Shown piece by piece: positions 12,452 to 26,300 of a stretch of 64,000 nt of DNA (position 1 is the first letter of the stretch; every line of letters starts with the position of its first letter). The position numbers and the translations under genes were made by a program. The stretch comes from Ceratothoa steindachneri (taxonomy: Eukaryota > Arthropoda > Malacostraca > Isopoda > Cymothoidae): positions 67,584,460 to 67,648,459 of the forward strand of contig OZ018323.1 of the NCBI GenBank assembly GCA_963969495.1. The letters are read 5' to 3'. The notes below the pieces were generated by a model that saw only the letters and a program-made list of their open reading frames with translations, made no database searches and was not told the DNA's origin.

Positions 12452-13448
12452 CTAAGGCCCCAGTCTCACCAAGCTTACGACCTCTTTCCAACCACCTGCT
12501 ACCGAAAATCAAGCGATCGGTCGGCGACACAAAACCTAAAAAGAGGTAGTCGCAGGTGGTGAGCGAGTAGTCGTGCGACCTGGTGAGCTACTAATGGCCG
12601 ACTAGTAGCCCACTACTGGGCGTCCGAGTGGCAATCAGTGTGGCTGCCACCTGACATTGGGCGCTTCCAACCTACGAGTAGTTGGCCACTGGTGACTCAC
12701 TAGTCACGACCATCAAACTTCTGACAGGTCTCCGGCGACCACCCCTCGTTCGCAACAAGTCTTCGTAAGTCGCTCACTGTTCGGCGACGGGTGGCCTACC
12801 AATCGGTGAGCGGTCGGCCAACGGTCGTCAATTTATAAGTTACGTTTTATAATCACTAAAATACGGTAATTAACTTACTGGAATCAGCGGGAACAGGTAG
12901 AAGCGGTAGAAGCAGAAGTGAGCGGGAGGCTCCGGGTCGATTTGTACTGGTTGTAGAGCGGTCGGCCTACAGTCGCCAGATGTCGTGACTGCAACAGCGA
13001 CTTTCGCTGAGAACAGTGGCCGATCGGTCGCCCACCACTCGCCGAGTGGTGGGTGACCGCTGGGCGACGGGTCGCCCAGTACTCTTTTGACAACTCGTGA
13101 ATGGTCGCCCACCACCTGCAACCACGTGCGTCTGATCGGCCACCACCTACGTCTGGACGCCCATTGGTGGGCGACCACCTTTTTAACGGTTAATTGTCGC
13201 CAACCGATCGGCCACCGGTGTTCGACCGATCTTCGTCTGGTGACGACATTCGGAGGAATCTCTGCCGTCCAAACTGGTCGCAGGTGGGTGTCGATGTAAT
13301 CGACAACCACAGGAGATCAGTCTTGCTCGGCCGACCAGCTACAACCTTATTAGCGACTTCCAAAGCCTCCTGCAACTGGCAGCTGGCGACCACCTGGTCG
13401 CCGGTGGTCGGAAACAGGTCGTAAGCTTGGTGTGACTTGGGCCCTTAG
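12452..13448. mobile_element. ~1-kb TIR element made of GGTCG/CGACC words (unclassified)
   Basis: The two ends are inverted repeats of each other over about 45 bases. The left end reads CTAAGGCCCCAGTCTCACC and then AAGCTTACGACCTCTTTCC. The reverse complement of the right end reads CTAAGGGCCCAAGTCACACC and then AAGCTTACGACCTGTTTCC. Between the ends the sequence is unusually rich in GGTCG and CGACC (about 20 by hand count, against about two expected by chance), often as GGTCGCC, GTGGTCG and GGGCGACCACC, so many small hairpins can form. The open frames on both strands are low-complexity by-products; no transposase is present. I see no convincing target duplication. Best read as a non-autonomous DNA transposon or foldback element of unknown superfamily. 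Confidence 0.65.
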
Positions 13449-13930
13449 GTGTGGGTGTTTTTTCTTCATAACAGCATCTAAGCGTAATACTGTAACATCG
13501 TGCCATCATGATTAAATGTAAAGAGCCTTCACTAACCCGATTTGAAATGCAAGATTATTGAGCACTAGAGAGAAGGTTAAAGCTCTAGAAGTATTTCTAT
13601 GATAACTAAGGCAGAACTGCAAGATCAATCTAAGGCTGGGACATCGGGTACGAAAAATCAAAACAATTAGTAATGAGCTCAATAGACAAGCTCTCAAATC
13701 TCGATCACCCGTCAAGACCCCCTTTCCGAAGAAGGCTCATTGGTTAGCACGACGGAAGTTTGCTCAGGAAAACAGAGGACAAATGAATGTGCGCCACGAC
13801 CGAGGCGCAGCCTTCTGGCATGGAGCTCTTTTTGTTATTGGAACTTGTGCTCTTCATATAATTGAGGGAACAATAAGTGGAGCCAAGTACGGGCAAATAT
13901 TGGCGCAATAACTCAACGTCAACTATGAAC
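13449..13930. other. Unassigned intronic DNA
   Basis: Nothing recognisable. No repeat partner for this stretch was found elsewhere in the window. Confidence 0.5.
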
Positions 13931-14320
13931 ACCCCGCAGGGGGATGGGGAGTACCTTGTATAGCCTGTCACACTTGGTACCTGGAAGAGCTGCACATTCC
14001 CCCGCCCTGAGTGCAAATTTTGGAGGCCCCGTCACTGGGTTGACTTAAACTCTCTGATGGGGCCTGGGAAAGTTGGTGGTGCACTTTCCCCTCGCCCTCC
14101 CCCACTAATGCTATCATTCTTATTATTATATAGTATTTTTATTATTGTTATTTAGTATTTTTATATTATTTATTACTATTATCATACGGTTATCCCATTC
14201 ACCTTTTCTCCCTGCACTCTGTACCAAAAGGAGTGTTCCCACCTGTATGGAATTCTTTCCGGTAGCCATAATGCCTCGGTGGACTGCATGTCATCCTGGG
14301 ATCACCTAGCACCACCAATG
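13931..14320 (+). repeat. Dispersed family A, copy 1
   Basis: The copy starts ACCCCGCAGGGGG and passes through a 'cttggtacctgg' word. It then has the conserved block CCCGTCACTGGGTTGACTT, a 'gggcctgggaaagttggtgg' block, an ATT-rich middle of variable length and a right part with 'ctctgtacc', 'cggtggactgcatg' and 'gggatcacctagcacc'. The same order recurs at 22090, 29695 and 60067, all on the + strand. No coding capacity is seen. It could be a non-autonomous element, an LTR or a SINE-like family; I do not recognise it. Confidence 0.75.
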
Positions 14321-14396
14321 GACCCGGGTATCTCCACTCGGTCCCTTAATCTCTTCCAATGGACCCGGGTATCTCCACTCGGTCCCTTAATCTCTT
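14315..14396 (+). repeat. Perfect 41-bp tandem duplication
   Basis: Two consecutive identical 41-base units (14315-14355 and 14356-14396), each starting CCAATGGACCCGGGTATCTC, sit at the right edge of family-A copy 1. Identity over the whole unit implies a recent duplication. Confidence 0.9.
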
Positions 14397-15628
14397 CCAG
14401 GATCGGTGAGTTCCCTTGCCTTGTAAATCTCCCCGCAGAGAGAAGGAATGGGTCGAGTTCGTACAAAGAACTTCCTTATACGAACTTGTCCGCAGAGGTC
14501 CAGTAGGGTTGGTCAAGTTTACGACTCTTATCTTTCTTTTTCCCATTCCCACTATTTTTTTTATTTATTTATCCGCCTTTTCTTTCGTGTTTGTGTGTGT
14601 TATTCACTTCATCATTGTAAATGCCCCACTGTTTACTCTAGTCTTTTCTCAAGAATTCCCTTTTATTTTTCTTGTCTGCTTCCACCACAAGAGTGTGCCA
14701 TTTCCCCTTCAAAATAAACGACAAGTGATTGCGGAGGTGAATCGACGCTGAAGTGGTATAGTGCCTGCGGGAGTGCATTGAACCACACCTTTGATAAGAG
14801 TTCAGGCTAAAGAAAGAGACCCCCCCGCACTTACGATCGATGTGATTCAGTCTCACTTCGCTCGATGATACTCCCGACCCTCCTCATTTTTGCAAAGTGC
14901 GATTGAAAAGTCTAATTGTCGCGTTTTTTCTCAGCGCCGAATTTTTCATCCCTATTAACCTGCAAAACGGCGAACGGGATTGCCTGAAAAGTCGGTTGCA
15001 ACGGCGCTTTCCACAAAACATGCGATCCCAGAGGGGAAATCCACCGTTATTTTAACCTTTACGGGGGCAATCGTTTCAGGAATCCGCATATTGCCACGGC
15101 ACTGAGAAGGGCAAAGGTTCAGACGAAGGGTCGGCAATTCTTGAACTCTTAAAAACAGAATTTGGCTCGTGGTAATTTCGCGTAAGGAAAATTGTAGGTA
15201 TATATTTTTTTCACAGCATTTTTTTTTATAACAACTTGCGATCTCATCGAAAGAGTTTGCTACATATTTGGTTTGTTCGAAACGTATAAAAGAAGTTCGA
15301 ATTCATTTCTTGACACTTCGGGGCACATGACCATCGCCTCTGCCTCGTCGAAATGTTGCAAGTTTGCATCTTGAGTGCAGATATTCTATGTACTAACCTT
15401 TTTTGTGGGTCTCGGCGGACACGATCCACAACACCGGTCTCCGCTTTTCGAGACGGAAGTTTCTGCATCTCCTCCATGTACACAATGGCTCCAAATCTGT
15501 CATTCGTATTATGATTTTTATATTATTTTTATGTATATTAATTATTTATTATGACTAGACCTTTTCACCCTCAAATTAAGAAAATAAACTTCAAATTTGA
15601 AAAGTTGAGTTTCATATTAAAAATAAAG
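14397..15628. other. Unassigned intronic DNA
   Basis: AT-rich and pyrimidine-rich segments without a recognised gene, RNA or element. Short open frames on both strands have no domain. Confidence 0.5.
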
Positions 15629-15830
15629 TCGGCTGACCATCAGTTGCGTGCTCTCACTTATTCTGATTTATGACCTTCGATACTTTCAATAATTTCTGGA
15701 CTAACCTTAGGAGGCCCTTGGCAATTCTGTCATTCGAAGGAGAATGTAAAACAACATAAGGGTTCCACATTTCGTTAGAATCAGCCGAATAGTTATGATG
15801 TTATTGCCAAAACAAAATAATTCCCGGGGT
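15629..15830 (+). repeat. Dispersed family B, copy 1
   Basis: This matches the repeats at 38359-38622 (reverse) and 43881-44134 (forward). Shared words in order are GTGCTCTCACTTA, 'gatttatgacctt', 'tttcaataatt', 'ggactaacctt', 'tgtaaaacaacataa', 'tcgttagaatc' and 'atgttattgcc'. This copy lacks the far right end present in the other two. A family-A fragment directly follows it. Confidence 0.8.
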
Positions 15831-15842
15831 AACCTTGGATTT

Positions 15843-15995
15843 AGTAATAATAGGTGATCGCCCAACCTATTTCTCTCTATCGCATACTCTCCTACCTCTT
15901 TCCACAATTGCTCTCCTATCCACAGATGTTCTGACTGCCCGGCACACTTTCGTCTTATGAGCCTTAGTCGAGTGGTCCCTACCTGCTGCGACGGA
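15843..15995 (+). repeat. Dispersed family A, right-end fragment
   Basis: The fragment matches 22528-22720 of copy 2: 'taataataggtgatc', then 'tatccacagatgttctg', 'cacactttcgtc' and 'cttatgagccttagtcgagtgg'. Only the right-hand third of the family is present, adjoining family-B copy 1. Confidence 0.7.
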
Positions 15996-16569
<574 letters not shown>

Positions 16570-16655
16570 GTCTGACACGTGGCAAATGCCTTTTAACGTG
16601 AACAAATGCAAAGTGATCCATATCGGCCACCGAAACCCCCAATCTCAGTGTATGG
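16570..16655 (+). pseudogene. CR1-like reverse transcriptase fragment (upstream part of a split copy)
   Basis: The + strand encodes [20 protein letters not shown], the segment just after the YADD active site in CR1-group reverse transcriptases (usually WQM-FNV-KCKVMH-G). It stops there; the next segment of the same protein resumes at 18036. The simplest reading is one CR1-like element interrupted by about 1.4 kb. Confidence 0.65.
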
Positions 16656-17107
16656 GAATCATCACTCTCCCGTTCTCTCCCAGTTGAGACACGGGACGGT
16701 GACCGCAAAAACATCCGGGCCTGGCACCGTGGATCAAACTCGTAACCACAGCCCCTCGCCACTCGTCTCTATGAAAAGCCGAACGGTTTTAAACTGCAAG
16801 ATCTCCCCTACGAGAGTATATTCAATTTCACCTCAAGTAAGAAATTGGAGACGCGTTTCTCTCAAGCTCGAAGGCCAGCGGGAGCCGAGGTAAGACTTGC
16901 TGAAAAAAAAACGTTGGAATAAGAACCCTCGTGCGGCCTGTCCAACCCTTCCCCCTCCTACGCCTACCCCAGTGGGGTGATGAGGTATAAATAACAAACA
17001 CTTGGGAAAAACGAGGTAGAATACGTGAGTCGCCAGGCTACGAAGTCCCCTACAAGAGAGGCAAGGCTACCAAGGGGGCTAAGAAGCAGCTCATCTTCGA
17101 GCTAGTC
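16656..17107. other. Unassigned DNA inside the split CR1-like copy
   Basis: No recognisable gene or element. It forms the left part of the sequence separating the two reverse transcriptase pieces. Confidence 0.45.
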
Positions 17108-17440
17108 CATGGTTATCAAACCGAACGTTAAGTTAACTTGGCTTAGGAACCAAGTTCAACTGATTCTCGTCAGAGAACCCCCCCCCCCCTTCCTCCCACT
17201 ATCCTGGTGTAGCACAAAGCACTTTGATAGTCCTTGACCTTAAGGACTTCCGAAACGAAGAAAAAGCTCCTCCTCGAGCCACTTATCTGGTGGTCACACC
17301 GAACTCTTAAGTTAACTTGGTTTAAGAACCAAGTTCAACTTACTCTCGCCAGAGAGACCCCGCCTATCCTGATGGCTCCTAAAGCACCGTGAGAGTTCTC
17401 GCACTTGAAGAAGAAGACCTCCCCCCCTCCGAATACCGGG
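17108..17440. repeat. Degenerate ~180-bp tandem duplication with conserved hairpin
   Basis: Units start near 17108 and 17288. Both carry 'ccgaac', then 'ttaagttaacttgg' and 'gaaccaagttcaact', a 'ctctcgyCAGAGA'-type word, a C run and 'ctatcctg'. In each unit AACTTGG and CCAAGTT form a short stem with an 8-base loop. The units have diverged, so the duplication is not recent. It lies between the two halves of the split CR1-like copy. Confidence 0.7.
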
Positions 17441-18035
17441 GGGACCCCCATCTGCTACACTCTTTAAAGTACCTTGTGATCTCGCCCACCTCCAACAATC
17501 TAGTCGAAGCACGCGCCAAAGGACCCACCAGATTCCTGTGGTGCCTGGGCTCATTGAGTTCAAGGTCAAACTCAAACCCGCCGCCAGAGCAACCAAGGTA
17601 TTTAAACTTCAATAGAGATAATTAGCTTATTTCTTTTATATTAAAGTGAGCATCGAATTAGCCAATATTAGAGGGTCAAGTTAATTGAAGTCATTATTGT
17701 GTATTTTAAATTTGTAGTATTTCTGTGGTTCATGTTTTTTTTGTGTAGTAAATTGTTAAATTTAAAATATATGTTTATTTTGGGATAATTCCTGTGCGTT
17801 TCTCTTTATCCTTACGTGTTGAAGCGGCTCTTCCTTAAAAACAACAAAATTAGCACTCTTAGACAAAAGCATACTTCAAAAAAGAAGTATATCACGACAA
17901 AATGGTATACTTCGACAAAAGTATTACTCGACAAAAGTGGCGATCTAAAAAGTATTCTACGACAAAATGGTGTCAGGTGTGGGGTGATCAAAAGGGGCAT
18001 TATACGACACTCAGTATATCCTTAAGGGCACTGCT
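17441..18035. other. Unassigned DNA with iterated CGACAAAA words
   Basis: No gene is seen. Between about 17858 and 17975 the word (C/A)GACAAAA occurs five times at irregular spacing of about 15-40 bases ('agacaaaagc', 'cgacaaaatgg', 'cgacaaaagta', 'cgacaaaagtgg', 'cgacaaaatgg'), an iterated-motif patch I cannot assign. Confidence 0.5.
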
Positions 18036-18605
18036 CTTTAGTCCAACTATAACTAGTGATCTCAAGTTCTCGAGGCAGTGTATTGAGGCGGAGAAGAAAG
18101 CCCAAAGGATGCTAAGTTATATAAAGCGACAGTTTGGATATCGGAACAAGAAGATGGTACTGTGTTTGTCCGACTGCACTTGGAGTATGCCGTACAATTT
18201 AGAGTCCTTCGCTTCGAAAGGATATCACAAGATTAGAACGTGTGCAAGCCAGAACAACCAAACTGATTCGCTCTATCAGACACAAGAGTTACGAAGATAG
18301 ACTACGGGAATTAGACTTGTTCTCGCTGGAGACCCGGAGACTGTGTGGTCAGCTTATCGAAGTGTTCAAAATAATTCGAGGCTTCGACATTGTAGACTAC
18401 AGGGATATTTTCCAGCCTAGCCAGGCCAGAGTAGAACAAGAAATCACGACTACAAACTTAAACTGAAGAGTTACCAGCGTGATCTGCGTGGGAAATCTTT
18501 CACATATAGCATCTGCGGCCATTGGAACGCACTTCCAGTGGAAGTTGTCAACAGTAACTCTGTTGAACAGTTCAAGTCGAGACTAGACAAAGTCTTGAAA
18601 AATGG
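18036..18605 (+). pseudogene. CR1-like LINE reverse transcriptase, C-terminal part
   Basis: The + strand encodes, across a few frameshifts, most of the C-terminal region of a CR1-type protein. In order it shows TITSDLKFSRQCIEAEKKAQ, IKRQFGYRNKKMVL, VQARTTKLIRSIRHKSYEDR, LRELDLFSLETRRLCGQLIE and VFKIIRGFDIVDY, and near the end HWNALPVEVVNSNSVEQFKS followed by RLDKVLKNG. This is the standard order (thumb, R-L-LFSLE-RR-RG-LIEVFKI, W-N-LP--VV--S-V--FK--LD). The piece continues exactly where 16570-16655 breaks off. No 3' UTR boundary could be placed. Confidence 0.85.
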
Positions 18606-18769
18606 CCGTTTGGAGACTTGAAGCGTGGCGTGAGTGCTCTTCTAGAGCGCCAATCTTTCCCTTGAGAGGCCTGCGCCTGCTCAAGTGTCCACTCAAAGGT
18701 ACCCTCTTTGAATGGATCGTAAGGTCTACTAGGGTACCTCTTTTCCTTGTTGTTACTCTATCTCCCCCC

Positions 18770-18837
18770 TGACCTTCCCTCCCTCCCTCTCTCCCGCTCC
18801 CTGCCATTCCCTCTCTCTCCCCCTCCCTGACATATTC

Positions 18838-18913
<76 letters not shown>

Positions 18914-18960
18914 CCTGACATTCCCTCTCTCTCTCCCTCCCTGACATCCCCTCTTTCCCT
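18770..18960. repeat. (CT)n microsatellite with CCCTGACAT interruptions
   Basis: A pure CT tract of about 75 bases (18837-18911) is flanked by CT/CCCT-rich sequence in which 'cctgacat' recurs three times. Open frames here are artefacts. Confidence 0.95.
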
Positions 18961-22089
<3,129 letters not shown>

Positions 22090-22738
22090 GTAGCCTGTAT
22101 AGCCTGATAAGGACCTGGTATCCAGAGGAGTTGCGCGTCCTTTCGGCCCGATTGCCAATTAGGGAGGTCCCGTCACTGGGTTGACTTGAACTCTCTGATG
22201 GGGCCTGGAAAGTTGGTGGTGCGCTTTCCCATCGCCCCCTCTTAGCATTACTTTACCTTTTTCTTATCAGTATCATTAGCATTATTATTAGTGTTATCAT
22301 TCTTCTTATTATTTATTAATTATATTTTCATTACTATTATTTAAAAGTATGTGTTTATCATTATTTCATTAATTGTATTATTATCACTTATTATTACAGC
22401 TATCCCTTCAACGTTTTCTACCCACACTCTGTACCAGGAGGCCCGTTCCCACCTTGGCAGAATTCGGTCCGATAACCATGGTGCCTTGGTGGACTGCATG
22501 CCATCCTGTGATCACCTAGCACCATGGTATGATAATAATAGGTGATCACCGACCCTACACGTTAGTGGACCCGCCTATCTCTTCATTACATACCCTCCTA
22601 CCCCTATCTAAACTTGTTTTTACATCCACAGATGTTCTGGCTGCGAGGCGCATTTTCGTCCTCTTATGAGCTTTAGTCGAGTGGCAGTGTTGTATACCGT
22701 CAGGTCCCTACCTCCCGTGAGGGTTTAGGCGACCAGAT
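22090..22738 (+). repeat. Dispersed family A, copy 2 (longest)
   Basis: This copy shows the full order: 'gtagcctgtatagcc', 'cctggtatcc', CCCGTCACTGGGTTGACTT, 'ggggcctggaaagttggtgg', an ATT-rich middle, 'actctgtaccaggagg' and 'cttggtggactgcatgcc'. It continues 'tgtgatcacctagcacc', 'tatgataataataggtgatc', 'cagatgttctgg' and 'cttatgagctttagtcgag'. It ends against a 3' LINE fragment at 22739. The copy shows the family can reach about 650 bp. No coding potential is seen. Confidence 0.75.
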
Positions 22739-23182
22739 CAGCGTTTCGCTCTTCCTCACATTCACTGCATGGCAGGAATCAGGGCAGCCCTGCTTGGCAA
22801 AGTATATGGGAGACGGCCGATGAGAACTTAAAAGTTGCGTGTCATTGTGCCGTGACTGTTTCCATGGACCTATTCCCCCAATCCCGTACGGCCTCAGGTT
22901 TACTTGGAACGGCTTCGTTTACATTAGATTTGTGGACTATTTGACTTTTTGGAGGAAGTAGTGGGGTCCTCCATTTTATTTTTCTCGTATTGGTCGCATG
23001 AACCTGCCCCAGGCCGACACCGGAGTGTGCTTCATTCTTGCTTTTGTTTTGTTTTCTCGTTTGTTTTTGTGGGTTTTTTATTTATTTTATTTCATTGTAG
23101 CCTAGTATTAATCTTGTGAAATTTAATACGGTGATTTATCTCTTGTAGGCAGTCGCCAGATGCGCGCTATTAAAAAAAAAAT
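22739..23182 (+). mobile_element. 5'-truncated I-like LINE, 3' end
   Basis: This aligns with 56167-56869 of the full-length LINE with deletions: 'gcgaccagatcagcg', 'gcgtttcgctcttcctcaca', the 'catggcaggaat' block, 'ttgactttttggagg', then the 3' UTR 'gtagcctagta' and 'ggcagtcgccagatg' followed by an A run. All frames are broken. Confidence 0.8.
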
Positions 23183-23187
23183 AGGGT

Positions 23188-23330
23188 CGTTTGTATGAAT
23201 CCTTAGCGGTTGAAATTCAGGCTCCTCAGTATCAATCTATGGATTGAAATGTACTGACCTCACTGAATCCTCAGGGAATGAAATGCAAGGTCCTCAGTAT
23301 GAATCCCTAGGGGTTGAATGTAAGAATTGG
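23188..23330. repeat. Degenerate ~34-bp tandem repeat (about four units)
   Basis: Units of the type 'ggtcctcagtatgaatccc' followed by 'taggggttgaaatg' are repeated about four times with substitutions and small indels. The repeat immediately follows the LINE poly(A). Confidence 0.7.
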
Positions 23331-26300
23331 GAGGGGGGGCTTCCAATTAACGGTTGTATGTGGGTAGTTGTGTCCGCTTGTTTCCCTAAATCCCGAAAGG
23401 TCTCATGATAACAATGACCCCGAGGTAAAGATGGGCGATATATCTCGCTCGCAATGACGTCTACAAGTGAAGATTCGAAGGTCGAGAGGTTATTTGGGGT
23501 TGGGGGTGACCTGTTTTCACAAGACACGCTTTTTGTTGGATTTTTTTCTCTTCCTGGATTGATTAGAAATGCACCTTCCCCTTCGTAGTACTAAAGGGGA
23601 GTAATATTTTTCTTATAATCCTCGACACACTATATTCCCGCTATTTTTCATTCATTTGGCGTTTTTTCACCCCTCGCCCTTCACTTTTTCCTTAATCATT
23701 GAACACGCCTCCGTTGGATTATACAATTTTCCTTTAAATAATTAACGACGCAAGAATTCGATGTTTCCTCATTTAGGTTGGGGGGGGGGAGTATTTGTAC
23801 CTCCTTTAGGCTCTGTAATTATTCTCTTTGCAGGACGGGCAGCGATACCGGATCCATAGCATTCTAACTTAAAAATGGCCTTTACGAATCTCTCTGACAA
23901 ATATAAGAAAAGAGTCCGCAAATGGTTAATCCATACTCTATACGAGGTAGTTCCTCATTATGCCCCTGTTGGTGTTTTATTTTTATCGGTCCCCTTCCAT
24001 TGCCCACCATCACTTTCCCTACTTTTGACGCCTCGTCAGGGACATTTGAGGACGACTGGAGGAAACACCTCGTTGAAGTTGGGGTCACTGGAATGTGAGT
24101 TGGGGCAGTGTGGAGCATTGTACCCCAGGAGGGGGGGAGTAAAGGTAAGGGAAACATTGGTGCGGCCACTCGTGCTGTTCATGTCTACCGGTCTGGCCAA
24201 GTCTTTTGGACGCGCCTATGTGGTCAAGGTTAAATATAATACGCCCGTTAGGGTATGAATGGCTGGGTGAGGGGGCGGAGTGAAACATGGTGTGCGTGGT
24301 GATGGTGCACTGGAGGATGTTTCGCGTACATCCAATCGCAAATGATGTGCGTGGAATGATGTTTTGCCATGGATCCATCACAGGATTCGTGTCCGTTTTC
24401 TTGCATGGCTCTGGCAGCATTTGGCCCTTCTTCACCTTGCGAATCGCGTCGTGGCCGGTGGCTCGTTTACCCAGCTTCAGATGCTTGCTCAGCCTTCAAG
24501 AGGGAAAGGGAATTTGCCCTCTGGCAACGGGGTTCGCGACTCAGGGGGGCGGGGGGGGGGTATTAAAATTATTATTATCAAAGGAAAAATATCTCTTCCC
24601 CACTGCAGTTTTTTAGTTTGTATGTTCTGATTCGCTGTTCGGAACTTGGGGATCTTTTGCACCCCATACCACCCCGTTCCATCAGTATATAAGCGGGAGG
24701 GGGGGGGGGGTCTTCTGGAAGAGATCCAGCCAAGGCTATCTCGGGAATGCGCATGCACCGAGTAAAGTTGTTTGGGCGCGTACGTTTATTCTAGGGGGGA
24801 GATGAATGGTGCGTGATGTCATGCAAGCGAAAGGATTCTCCCCCTACCCCTGAATCCGGGAAGAAGTGGAATGGTGTTTGTCGACTCGGGGTCGCCGCCG
24901 ACTTGAAGACGACGACACGTACCCACTGATAGGCTGATGGGTGGGTAGTTGATGGATGCGGGGGGCTTAGAAAGGGGTCGAGATGTTTCTCTAGCAACGA
25001 CCATCGCCCTTCCTTGGGCATTCACCTGGGGGGGGGGCGTTGCTCTAGCGCACTCGTTTGTTTTGTTCAGAAAAAAATCTCGGCCACCATGGTTGCGGGA
25101 GTCTCCGTGGTCACGTTCGATGTGGGGTCTCGGACGTGCCCCAAGTTAACTGACGGTGGCGGATCAATTAACGACGGTGTTGACCCAGAGGGTTCGTTGT
25201 GGTTGGGGATGGAGGGGGGGGGGAGATCCCCGCTCTGCCAAGTATGGTCATCAGCTGGATTTGAAAACTAATCTCATTCTGTCCCGGCGCTGTCTCGTTG
25301 ACACAGCGTTTGCCCTCTCCTCTCACTCCCACTAAAGGGGAAGCTGATGCTATCCAAATAGGGCTGGTGGTACCTCCCCCCCTCCCCCCGCTTTTTTAGC
25401 TTATTCTTAATTGATCAAAAAACAAAATAAAATCTAACTAAGACTTTTAAAAAATGGGGAGGGGGGGGGGGTGCGGACGCCTCCTTCAGTGTATCGAATA
25501 TGGACCCAACACCCACGAAACTATAAACTCTAAAATCCCACAGTTTGCTGCGCGTGATCAGGCCTCGCTGGTGGTACAGAAGAGAAGTGAAAACGCATAC
25601 AAGTAAATGAGAACTCTACAATTGCTGTGTGTGCATTGAGGTTCGCAAATACAAACTTGGGAACCCGATGGAGCGACCAAACCGTGGTCTTGGGAGAGGC
25701 AAGGATTAGGATTTCGCAGTAGGACATCACGAGATGACAAAACGTCATGTATCCCTCTTGTATACTAATTAATGATATCTTTGATCCGCTTTCCGATTAT
25801 ACCTTTTCTTTATCCCTCCCTACGTTGTCTGTGCTCATTGAGGGCCAGTATTTCCTGATCTCTAGAGGGTCCGATGTATCGCAATCGCGAAACAAAACAC
25901 ATAATAACAGCCCTAGAAAACACTCATCGAATCTGCTAGAGTTTAAAAGCGCTTAGGGCAAGCGCCATCCGCCTCCTTCTCCTGCCTCGTCAGTGGATTT
26001 GGCTGTCGGCACTTAATGCAATTTCCAGGTTGGGAAGAGTCAACAACGGCTTTTGCTTCCTTGTAGGGACAAGAGTCAATTCGTCATTTGTACTGCCATC
26101 ATTTCAAGTGCGGGGTTGGATGGTTTTCCCCCAGGATCCTATACATACCATTTCAATGCTGGAAAATGACTTATTCTTAGACGCTTCTCCACATCCCCTG
26201 ATCTCTTAAGCTACTGCTGTGGGCTCGGAATGTTTGGCTCTTCTGCGTGGTGGGCCAGCCTCCGATTCGCATGAGTGTGCACTTTTTTAATTGCGCGATG

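Noticed and set aside
12870..13424. Open frames on both strands inside the GGTCG-rich element (up to 146 codons)
   Set aside because: They arise from the low-complexity, stop-poor words. Sense and antisense frames are both open and neither resembles a transposase.
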